Shown: piece by piece, positions 1-5,575 of the stretch | Position numbering within the stretch: position 1 is the stretch's first letter | Layout: every line of letters begins with the position of its first letter | From: an uncultured Bacteroidota bacterium | GTDB taxonomy: Bacteria > Bacteroidota > Bacteroidia > Chitinophagales > Chitinophagaceae | Length of the DNA: 5,810 nucleotides | Reading direction: 5' to 3' | Assembly: GCA_903879995.1 (NCBI GenBank) | Contig: CAIRNW010000258.1 | Span: 1 to 5,810, forward strand | Notes under the pieces: generated by a model | Database searches by the model: none | What the model saw: only the letters and a program-made list of their open reading frames with translations | Told to the model about the DNA's origin: nothing | Program-made: the position numbers and the translations under genes

Positions 1-95
1 CTGCGATGAATGCCTAATTGTTCGGCGATCTTGCGCCTGCTTACGCCATTAGATAATAGCGTCTTGACTGTGATGTGTGTATCCATACCGTACAT
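1..95 (-). CDS. istA: IS21-family transposase IstA, N-terminal fragment cut by the window edge
   Basis: Only about the first 30 codons are present; the frame runs off the left edge. The visible peptide includes HITVKTLLSNGVSRRKIAEQ followed by LGIHR, a helix-turn-helix of the kind found at the start of IstA and other resolvase-like or Tn7-like transposases, where it helps bind the element ends. IstA is the DDE transposase of IS21 elements and normally works with the AAA+ protein IstB. Two in-frame starts are possible, at base 95 (MYGMDTH) or at base 86 (MDTH). No Shine-Dalgarno sequence separates them. The family call rests on the peptide together with the duplicated terminal repeats beside it. 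Whether the full gene is intact cannot be judged here. Confidence 0.72.
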   Translation of the reverse strand, partial: MYGMDTHITVKTLLSNGVSRRKIAEQLGIHR

Positions 96-97
96 AA

Positions 98-120
98 TAA
101 CCCGGGTTTTGTCCGGGTTA
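98..120 (-). promoter_or_regulatory. Stem-loop in the istA leader
   Basis: TAACCCGG (98-105) and CCGGGTTA (113-120) pair perfectly over 8 bp around a 7-base loop. The structure sits just upstream of the istA start. In insertion sequences such leader hairpins can limit transposase expression from outside transcription. That role here is inference. On the minus strand no long T run follows, so it does not look like a standard intrinsic terminator. Confidence 0.5.
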
Positions 121-134
121 ATTTATGAATTACC

Positions 135-176
135 GGTGGTACACTTTTGGTGCAAACAGGTGGTACACTTTTGGTG
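135..176. repeat. Two direct copies of an IS21 terminal repeat
   Basis: The 18-mer GGTGGTACACTTTTGGTG occurs at 135-152 and again at 159-176, identical and 24 bases apart in phase. Repeated copies of this kind near the tip are a usual IS21-family feature and probably serve as transposase-binding sites. Their position upstream of istA fits the left end of the element. Confidence 0.8.
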
Positions 177-186
177 ATTAGTGACA

Positions 187-322
187 AGGTGGGTTTCCGC
201 CTCGCCGGTTCTTCCCCATATTAATGGCATAGCAGGTCACGATGTTGAAACATCGCGCCAGCATGCGTTGGGCTTGGGATTTGGGAGCTTCGCGCTAGCG
301 GGGGGTGGAATTGTGACACACT
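187..322. other. Non-coding segment between the IS end and the zinc-ribbon gene
   Basis: No gene is supported here. CGATGTT (240-246) and AACATCG (249-255) form a 7-bp inverted repeat with a 2-base centre. An 8-base palindrome CGCTAGCG lies at 293-300, followed by a G run. A short minus-strand frame (264-178, 28 codons) reads across the supposed IS tip and has no visible start signal. The segment is noticeably GC-richer than the genes to the right. It could be the 3' untranslated region of the minus-strand gene or a dispersed intergenic repeat; a copy-number search in the parent genome would decide. Confidence 0.4.
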
Positions 323-673
323 TTAGCTTTTGCGAACAATCAAAACACTTTGATCAGTAAATTCCATCCATGCATAATCATACACTATATGATACCATTT
401 GCCTTGTTTGTTTTTGTAGATTCCGGTCATATATTCCCATCGAAACCTGGCACGTGCGAGAACCGCGCGATCCAATATTTCCTTTTTGCTATCCCCCATC
501 AGGGTAGCTAAAATCTCGCGGTTGCGGTGGAGGTAGCTGTCGATTTCTTTGACTGCATTTCGGGTAGCCTTTCTTTTGGCGAAATTGAAGGCGTTTTTAC
601 AGGCTACGCTACAAAATTTTTTGTCGGTACGCCCTAAGAGCGTTTTACCGCATTGTTGACATTCATTTTTCAT
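323..673 (-). CDS. Small zinc-ribbon protein of unknown function (116 residues)
   Basis: The protein starts with a four-cysteine zinc-binding motif: C5-x2-C8, then C21-x3-C25, with the pattern CQQCGK...KKFCSVACKNAFN. This resembles the short zinc ribbons of DUF2116-like proteins and of other nucleic-acid-associated small proteins. A basic helical stretch follows (about residues 30-75, rich in K, R and E). The C-terminal part (about 84-114) is aromatic, with YKNKQGKWYHIVYDYAWMEF and a final LIVRKS, looking like a small beta unit. Hypothetical proteins of this layout are, to my knowledge, common in Bacteroidota, but no function is established. The ATG at 673 is the only sensible start because the first cysteine follows four residues later. 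It is transcribed away from the recombinase gene, with 153 bases between the two starts. A DNA- or RNA-binding role is inference. Confidence 0.75.
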   Translation of the reverse strand: MKNECQQCGKTLLGRTDKKFCSVACKNAFNFAKRKATRNAVKEIDSYLHRNREILATLMGDSKKEILDRAVLARARFRWEYMTGIYKNKQGKWYHIVYDYAWMEFTDQSVLIVRKS

Positions 674-696
674 TTGGCAGAAATTTGGTGAGTACC

Positions 697-727
697 CAAA
701 AATAATCGTTTATGATCAGATATACAA
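697..727 (-). promoter_or_regulatory. Bacteroidota-type promoter candidate for the zinc-ribbon gene
   Basis: On the minus strand TATTTTTG (704-697) matches the Bacteroidota -7 consensus TAnnTTTG exactly. TTG (727-725) lies 20 bases upstream, at the usual spacing for the -33 element. Transcription would begin near 690, leaving a leader of about 16 bases before the ATG at 673. The match is by pattern only. Confidence 0.5.
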
Positions 728-826
728 CCGTTAAGCATCACTTATTTTTTCAATCAACTGGTTATCAGTCATTTAAAATGAGGAAAAGCCGTTTTTTTTG
801 TATTCGAATCAATGATTTTTTGACCT

Positions 827-2389
827 ATGCGTTTACTGATTGCTCCACTTCAATACGACAATTTGAGTCGAATATCCATTCGCACCCAGGCATTTGACGG
901 CGCCCTGCCCAATAAAATGAAACAGATAAAGGGCAGTCGCTGGGCGCCAGAGTTGAATTGCTGGCATATACCTTATACTACGGAGGCTTGGGGAAGTTTG
1001 AGGACGATTTTTGCAGATTATCAAATTGTGAAATTGGGAAAGGAGGATTCAACAAGTCTCCCAGTTTCGGCTCCTGGTTCCAGGGAAGATATACCATATG
1101 TTCAACAGCCAGATGCGGGGGGATTTGCCCCAATTCCCCTCTTTCAAAAAGCATCAGTAGAAGATTTACGGCAAACGTTGCAAGAGGCCGCCTCACTTCC
1201 TATGGTTTCTAAAGGTCGCTTATTGGCCCAGCCTAACCCTGAAATACTTCGCCCTGAACACAGGATCGGGATCTGTTTAAATCCCGGGAACTGCGATTAT
1301 TTGACTTTGCACTTACCTTTTCACTTGGTTCCGCAACATCTTGAGAAGGTTAAAAATATACATGGCAGGCGGTGGAATGCCGAACAAAAGGTATGGGAGA
1401 TACCTTACACCAAATTGACACTCCGATTCCTAGACCAGTATTTTTCAAAAGATCAATTGCAGTGGGGCTTCCAGCGGTCGGACGATATACCGGAGCGACT
1501 TCCAGAGCCAGAAAGGCAGCTCAAGACTCCGGAAAAAATCATTCTTGCCCGATACGAGGCAGCTGTAGTGGCTTTGGAGCAAATGCTTACGCTAAAACGG
1601 TATAGCTGGCGCACCATCAAGTCTTACAAGAATTCGCTGCGGCAATTTATTATGCATTACGATGACATCAAGCCAAGGGACATCACGCGTAAACAGATAA
1701 ATGCATACCTCATGCACCTTGTCTCCACGAGACACATCACGGAATCATATCAGAACCAGATATCCTGTGCCATAAAGATATTTTATAGCGAAGTATTGAG
1801 CCAGACCGAGAAAGTCGAGGGTCTTGTACAAGCCAAAAAGCCACAAAAATTACCACAGGTGTTAACGGAGGACGAGGTAACGCGCCTTCTGCGCTCTGTT
1901 GACAACCTCAAACATCGCTGCATTCTCATGTTTATTTATTCTGCCGGGCTTCGACTTGGAGAACTGACAAAATTGAGGTTAACGGATATACAGGTAAATG
2001 AACACCGAATCTTTGTACGCGATGGGAAGGGCAAAAAAGATCGGTGTACCATTCTGGCAGGAAAGACAGAAGCGATGCTAAAGGCCTATTTGGCCTATTA
2101 TCGCCCGGTTCATTGGCTGTTTGAAGGGGCGGACGGTGGCGCATACAGTGATCGGAGCGTACAGGCCATATTTACGGCGGCAAAAGAACGGTCCAGGATC
2201 AATCCATTGGCTACTGTGCATACTTTGCGCCACTCTTTCGCCACGCATTTATTGGAAAAGGGAGTAGATTTACGGTATATTCAGGACCTATTGGGGCACG
2301 AAAGCACCAAAACCACAGAGATTTACACCCATATCACCAAAAAAAGTTGGGATAAAATAAAATCTCCGCTGGATGATTTGGAAATTTGA
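827..2389 (+). CDS. Tyrosine recombinase/integrase with duplicated N-terminal RW-W-IPYT modules
   Basis: This 520-residue site-specific recombinase would cut and rejoin DNA through a phosphotyrosine intermediate. The C-terminal catalytic domain (about 342-510) has every expected residue: R376 in GLRLGEL, K401 in DGKGKKDR, H465-TL-R468, H491 in LLGHES and nucleophile Y500 in IYTH. Residues about 240-325 form the SAM-like core-binding domain (Phage_int_SAM_4-like). The first ~215 residues are unusual for the family. They hold two related modules, one around IKGSRWAPELNCWHIPYT (34-51) and one around IHGRRWNAEQKVWEIPYT (178-195), joined by a low-complexity linker. Typical XerC/XerD proteins are near 300 residues, so the module pair accounts for the extra length. 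The pattern recalls HARP-like domains, but that is a guess. No insertion resembling the extra IntI helix is seen between K401 and H465. The ATG at 827 starts right before the first module. A structured repeat region lies immediately downstream and may be its target. Confidence 0.9.
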   Translation: MRLLIAPLQYDNLSRISIRTQAFDGALPNKMKQIKGSRWAPELNCWHIPYTTEAWGSLRTIFADYQIVKLGKEDSTSLPVSAPGSREDIPYVQQPDAGGFAPIPLFQKASVEDLRQTLQEAASLPMVSKGRLLAQPNPEILRPEHRIGICLNPGNCDYLTLHLPFHLVPQHLEKVKNIHGRRWNAEQKVWEIPYTKLTLRFLDQYFSKDQLQWGFQRSDDIPERLPEPERQLKTPEKIILARYEAAVVALEQMLTLKRYSWRTIKSYKNSLRQFIMHYDDIKPRDITRKQINAYLMHLVSTRHITESYQNQISCAIKIFYSEVLSQTEKVEGLVQAKKPQKLPQVLTEDEVTRLLRSVDNLKHRCILMFIYSAGLRLGELTKLRLTDIQVNEHRIFVRDGKGKKDRCTILAGKTEAMLKAYLAYYRPVHWLFEGADGGAYSDRSVQAIFTAAKERSRINPLATVHTLRHSFATHLLEKGVDLRYIQDLLGHESTKTTEIYTHITKKSWDKIKSPLDDLEI

Positions 2390-2446
2390 AGTTTAAACCT
2401 ACTTTTACTCTTAAAATAATTACTTAATGAGCCAAACGCCACCTCT

Positions 2447-2454
2447 TACTTTTG
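2447..2454 (+). promoter_or_regulatory. -7-type promoter box upstream of the inverted repeat
   Basis: TACTTTTG matches the Bacteroidota -7 consensus TAnnTTTG. No clear TTG is found 19-21 bases upstream, so the -33 element is weak or absent. Transcription would start around 2460, at the foot of the 16-bp inverted repeat, and give the peptidase gene a leader of about 210 bases. Exact matches of this short motif can arise by chance. Confidence 0.3.
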
Positions 2455-2461
2455 GGATAAC

Positions 2462-2505
2462 CAGTTGCGTGAATCCAGCTCAAACTGGTTGGATTCACGC
2501 AACTG
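2462..2505. repeat. Perfect 16-bp inverted repeat (hairpin) next to the recombinase gene
   Basis: CAGTTGCGTGAATCCA (2462-2477) and TGGATTCACGCAACTG (2490-2505) are exact reverse complements around a 12-base centre. An alternative 7-bp pairing, AACCAGT (2459-2465) with ACTGGTT (2484-2490), competes with it. No T run follows, so it is not a usual terminator. Possible roles are a recombinase-binding site, a folded single-strand recombination site, or a 5' mRNA hairpin. Confidence 0.9.
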
Positions 2506-2533
2506 CGGCTTGGGTAAAGAGTAGTTACAAAGC

Positions 2534-2577
2534 GGATTTTCACGCAATAGTGGCTATACGGGGAGTTGCGTAAAGCC
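2534..2577. repeat. Second, degenerate pair of the TTGCGTRA motif
   Basis: GGATTTTCACGCAA (2534-2547) is, on the minus strand, TTGCGTGAAAATCC. TTGCGTAAAGCC lies on the plus strand at 2566-2577. Both are close to the arm TTGCGTGAATCC of the perfect repeat at 2465-2476 and 2502-2491. The four copies are ordered plus, minus, minus, plus within about 113 bases. Confidence 0.65.
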
Positions 2578-2674
2578 TTCGTTAGCATCGACTAGAAAAT
2601 AAATCACAGTCGAAAATAACGGGAACATCTCCCAAACGGTCAGGCTGCCGTTCAGCATAAAACTTTTTAGGTTT

Positions 2675-4831
2675 ATGAAAAATCCAATTTTAATCACGTT
2701 GCTCTTCATTTGCTTTGCAAGCACCTTGGATGCCCAAGAAAACAACTACCAGCCAGCATCGGACTGCTCAAACTACAATGCCTTTGCCAAAAGTAGCCAA
2801 ATTGAGCTGGTTAAGCCCCTTGTATCGGCAGTTCGTGAAAATGGCACACTACTTCTAAATCCAGAAAAAGAGGACAGCATGGATTTGCTTTTTCAAAAAT
2901 TGGGGGTAACGACTGGAACAGCCTTCCAATTGGTGAAAGAGACGAAAAGCCGACTTGACAGCACGAAGTTTTTTCGCAAGTATCAGCAGTACTACTATGG
3001 AGTTGAAGTAGACGGTGGCGGCTATACGACTGCTTACATTGGTCCAGGTGGCCCAACCGACCCGTGTGCAGAGGCATACATGATGGCGCCACACATTCTG
3101 ACTGAAATCTCATTGAATCACAATCCAACCGTACCATCAACAAATATTCCATCAATTCTGGAAGTACAGAATGTGGAGAGTTCCAAACTTCTTGTAACAC
3201 ACAACCTTACCAATCAATGTGAATACAGGCTGGTTTGGCGAGTTGCTTACAACAAAGATTATCCGAAAATTTCGTGGATTGATGCCCATACAGGAAGTGT
3301 GATTCAAACAATTGACTCAAGAATGAATCACAATGCGCCTACGCCTACATATGGAAATCAATTTTTGAATGATAGAACAGATGGAAATTCCACTTCCTTG
3401 CAGACACCCGATGGTAGAGTCAGGACATATGACTTTAATGCGAACTGCCCAATAGGAATCAACCTTAATGAGTGGACAGAAAACCTAATTCCAGTTACTA
3501 ATAACGCAACTGAATGGACTAATGAAGCAGACCCTGAAGTATATCAGGTGTTTCACGTTGTAAGTTCTGTGGTTCCAGAATTTGATGAATTGGACATCGA
3601 ATTTGGTGTTGTTAGGGCGGCTGCATGTGATGACGACAATGCATTTTCTTTATTTGGATCAACGATTGATAATGCATTTATTCAAATCGGCTTTTGGAAT
3701 GACCGCCCATTCTCATTATTTGACCTTGCTGCTCATGAATTAGGCCATACCTACTTGAATCAATTCTTAAATTACACAAATACTGGCAACCGTTCTCTAC
3801 ATGAGGGAATAAGTGACATTATAGGAACTTACATAGAAAGCCAAATACAAGGTAATGTTGATTGGATAATGTTTGATGATGAACCATTGATCGGTAACGA
3901 TCAAAACACAATTCGAAATTTAGAAGACCCAGTATTTGACTGCCTTACAACCGCTCCGACACAACAACATTCACGTGGTCAGCCCATAGGCCACTGGTAT
4001 TTTTTAATTAGCCAAGGAAGTCAGGCGAATAGCATCCCTGCGTTGGGGATGTTGCCGGCACTTAATATATTGTTGGAGGCACTTCCGCAAATTGGTGTCA
4101 ACAGCGACTACCCCGATTTGATGGAAGCAACCATGACTGTCGTTGAAGACCAGTTTGGCAGATGTTCGAATGAGTTTCTTGCTGTTGCAAGAGCATGGGA
4201 GGCTATTTGCGTCCCAACGGGTTTTGCAAATTCTAACGGTGTAGTACCCCCATGTAGCGTTTCAATATGTGGAGACGGTAATATTGTTTGTGAAGAAAAT
4301 GAATACTTCAATCTCTGTGCATGCGGAGTATACCCGCCGGGAACCTATTTCCGGTGGACAATCATTGGGAAAAAAAGCACAGAGTATGAATCCGTTTATG
4401 GAATGGAAGGAAACCGTCAAGAGGGCGGCAACTGCCTGACCCTGATTGATTTTCCAAAGTATCCTTATTATCCTCAATACATTACAATTAAGTTATATTC
4501 CCCTACTCTTGCTGGCCTTGGAGTACAATCATACTCAGTAGAAAGGAGAATAAAACTTGTTGATTGTAACGGCGACGACCCAACGTGCGAAGAATATAAC
4601 GAACTGCAAAATGAGGAAGGTGAAGACAGATTTAGTTATAGCAGTTCAGAGCAAACCGATATCAAATACGTCAAGGTTCGTGCGTTTGACCTCATGGGAA
4701 GGCAAGTTTTTGAAAAAAACACAAGCAGTTTACAAAGGAACGAACTCCAATATCATGGAATATTAGTCTTGATATTTTATAGTGAAAAAGGTGAAATAGT
4801 CAAAGTCAGTAAGGCCTTCCTTACTGACTAA
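2675..4831 (+). CDS. Secreted M4 (thermolysin-like) metallopeptidase with T9SS-like C-terminal tail
   Basis: This 718-residue protein is probably exported and cleaves proteins outside the cell. A signal peptide (1-20, cleavage near LDA-Q) is followed by a propeptide with an FTP-like segment, RKYQQYYYGVEVDGG (101-115), and a PepSY-like end, WIDAHTGSVIQ (201-211). The catalytic domain carries zinc ligands H354 and H358 with general base E355 in HELGH. The third ligand is E377 in HEGISDIIG, supported by D381. H432 in QQHSRGQPIGHWYFL fits the family's second active-site histidine. The Asp normally five residues before that histidine (DNGGVH in thermolysin) is replaced (A427). Residues about 527-631 are cysteine-containing and may form an Ig-like domain. 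Residues about 663-716 (VRAFDLMGRQVFEKN to KVSKAFL) resemble a degenerate T9SS type A sorting domain. The ATG at 2675 gives the signal peptide directly; no Shine-Dalgarno is visible. A terminator follows. Confidence 0.85.
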   Translation: MKNPILITLLFICFASTLDAQENNYQPASDCSNYNAFAKSSQIELVKPLVSAVRENGTLLLNPEKEDSMDLLFQKLGVTTGTAFQLVKETKSRLDSTKFFRKYQQYYYGVEVDGGGYTTAYIGPGGPTDPCAEAYMMAPHILTEISLNHNPTVPSTNIPSILEVQNVESSKLLVTHNLTNQCEYRLVWRVAYNKDYPKISWIDAHTGSVIQTIDSRMNHNAPTPTYGNQFLNDRTDGNSTSLQTPDGRVRTYDFNANCPIGINLNEWTENLIPVTNNATEWTNEADPEVYQVFHVVSSVVPEFDELDIEFGVVRAAACDDDNAFSLFGSTIDNAFIQIGFWNDRPFSLFDLAAHELGHTYLNQFLNYTNTGNRSLHEGISDIIGTYIESQIQGNVDWIMFDDEPLIGNDQNTIRNLEDPVFDCLTTAPTQQHSRGQPIGHWYFLISQGSQANSIPALGMLPALNILLEALPQIGVNSDYPDLMEATMTVVEDQFGRCSNEFLAVARAWEAICVPTGFANSNGVVPPCSVSICGDGNIVCEENEYFNLCACGVYPPGTYFRWTIIGKKSTEYESVYGMEGNRQEGGNCLTLIDFPKYPYYPQYITIKLYSPTLAGLGVQSYSVERRIKLVDCNGDDPTCEEYNELQNEEGEDRFSYSSSEQTDIKYVKVRAFDLMGRQVFEKNTSSLQRNELQYHGILVLIFYSEKGEIVKVSKAFLTD
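4804..4829. repeat. Perfect 11-bp hairpin overlapping the peptidase stop codon
   Basis: AGTCAGTAAGG (4804-4814) and CCTTACTGACT (4819-4829) pair perfectly around a 4-base loop. The stem covers the last codons (KVSKAFLTD) and the first base of the TAA. No T run follows directly on the plus strand. It may protect the mRNA 3' end or act with the next hairpin. Confidence 0.75.
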
Positions 4832-4847
4832 TATTCTCAATATTCTC

Positions 4848-4901
4848 GGAAGGGGTTTTGCAGCGTCAATAAAATGGCTGCAAAACTTCTTCCATTTTTT
4901 T
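4848..4901 (+). terminator. Rho-independent terminator after the peptidase gene
   Basis: The 17-base arm GGAAGGGGTTTTGCAGC (4848-4864) pairs with GCTGCAAAACTTCTTCC (4877-4893) with only two G-U wobbles, around a 12-base loop. One base later comes a run of seven T (4895-4901). This is a strong intrinsic terminator just after the stop at 4831, and it should separate the peptidase transcript from the next gene. Confidence 0.85.
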
Positions 4902-4921
4902 GACTATTCAAACCTTATCAT

Positions 4922-5575
4922 ATGAAATACTTAGTTCTGACTTTGTCACTTTCCTTTATTTGCAATTCCTCCTTTTCTCAAACCTACTTCACCCCAAGTA
5001 TAGGGTATGACTTTATGTCTATGGAATCTGTTTTCATAGCCCCAGATTTTCACGGATTTGAAGTATTGAACCCGCCTTACTCCATCAAAGGATTACAGTA
5101 TGGTATTGAAATTGAACAGACAATCTATGACAAATTAAGTGCTTCATTTTATTTAAATTTTGCAAGAAGGCAGGCTGAAGCATCAATTTACAGCCCAGTT
5201 TCACTTGATGGCTTTGAATTTGATTATTGGCGGGGAAATGTTTCACTAAATTACCTCATAATTAGTTACTTAACGATTGGGATTGGCTATGATTACAATC
5301 AATTAAAAGACTTAACATATACATTTCAGGAACAGACATATTCTAAGTTTAAATCTTTAATGATAGATCAAGGTTTAAACGTAAGTATTCGAGGATACTG
5401 GAAAAACATAGAATTTAAAGGATACTTCCATAAAGGCATAAATAGTAATATATCTGAATCGCCGCATGAATTAAGCATTAAGCCAATAAATTACTTTGGC
5501 TTTAGTCTTGGTTATAGAATAAAAATAATCAACTCTTTCAAAAGAGACAAAAAGACTGAATGCCCAACGTTCTGA
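4922..5575 (+). CDS. Probable outer-membrane beta-barrel protein of unknown function
   Basis: The 217-residue product starts with a signal peptide (MKYLVLTLSLSFICNSSFSQ, cleavage near residue 19-20). The rest alternates polar and hydrophobic residues in short aromatic strands, for example YFTPSIGYDF, LQYGIEIEQTI, KLSASFYLNFA, YLTIGIGYDYNQL, GLNVSIRGYW and YFGFSLGYRIKI. This is the look of a small 8-stranded outer-membrane barrel of the OmpA/OmpW-like or porin-family type in Bacteroidota. No specific family was recognised. The barrel seems to end at GYRIKI (about 201). The last ~16 residues (INSFKRDKKTECPTF) are basic and unlike a barrel end. The gene is clearly AT-richer than the recombinase gene. 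It begins only 20 bases after the terminator T run, and no TAnnTTTG promoter was found in that gap, so its expression is unclear. The ATG at 4922 gives the signal peptide directly. Confidence 0.7.
   Translation: MKYLVLTLSLSFICNSSFSQTYFTPSIGYDFMSMESVFIAPDFHGFEVLNPPYSIKGLQYGIEIEQTIYDKLSASFYLNFARRQAEASIYSPVSLDGFEFDYWRGNVSLNYLIISYLTIGIGYDYNQLKDLTYTFQEQTYSKFKSLMIDQGLNVSIRGYWKNIEFKGYFHKGINSNISESPHELSIKPINYFGFSLGYRIKIINSFKRDKKTECPTF

Larger units (their letters stand above)
1..186 (-). mobile_element. IS21-family insertion sequence, one end only (rest lies left of the window)
   Basis: The minus strand begins an IstA-like reading frame. Upstream of it are two copies of an 18-base repeat, a usual IS21-family arrangement in which several transposase-binding repeats sit just inside the terminus. 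Read from outside inwards on the minus strand, the likely tip is TGTCACTAATCACC, starting at base 186. It opens with TGT, as IS21 ends usually do. The exact boundary and the target duplication cannot be confirmed because the other end is not in the window. The istB helper ATPase gene, expected after istA, would also lie outside. Confidence 0.75.
2390..2674. other. Structured intergenic region between recombinase and peptidase genes
   Basis: This 285-base gap contains a TAnnTTTG box (2447-2454), a perfect 16-bp inverted repeat (2462-2505), and two more copies of the same core motif (2534-2547 and 2566-2577). An 8-base palindrome GTTTAAAC follows the recombinase stop codon. A 48-codon frame (2427-2573) crosses the repeats, but nothing shows it is translated. 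The distal part (2580-2674) shows no further structure or clear ribosome-binding site. By position it is the best candidate for the recombinase's own recombination site, or a leader region for the peptidase gene. Confidence 0.6.

Noticed and set aside
178..264. 28-codon minus-strand frame reading into the IS tip
   Set aside because: It is too short, has no start signal, and its stop codon lies inside the IS end, so it cannot predate the insertion in this form.
712..897. 61-residue plus-strand frame overlapping the recombinase start
   Set aside because: It overlaps the recombinase N-terminus in another frame, where the first RW-W-IPYT module gives clear support to the recombinase frame.
2462..2505. 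Rho-independent terminator for the recombinase gene
   Set aside because: The stem is strong, but no T run follows on the plus or the minus strand, and the site lies over 70 bases after the stop with a promoter-like box just before it.
2427..2573. 48-codon plus-strand frame (starts MSQTPPLTFGI) across the inverted repeats
   Set aside because: Its codons are dictated by the repeat structure, it has no clear ribosome-binding site and no recognisable motif. Short open frames of this size are common by chance.
2534..2577. CRISPR-like or tandem repeat array
   Set aside because: The copies are in mixed orientation, short and unevenly spaced, and no cas gene is present.
2554..2745. 63-residue minus-strand frame over the peptidase start
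   Set aside because: It is antisense to the signal peptide of a well-supported gene and has no supporting motif.
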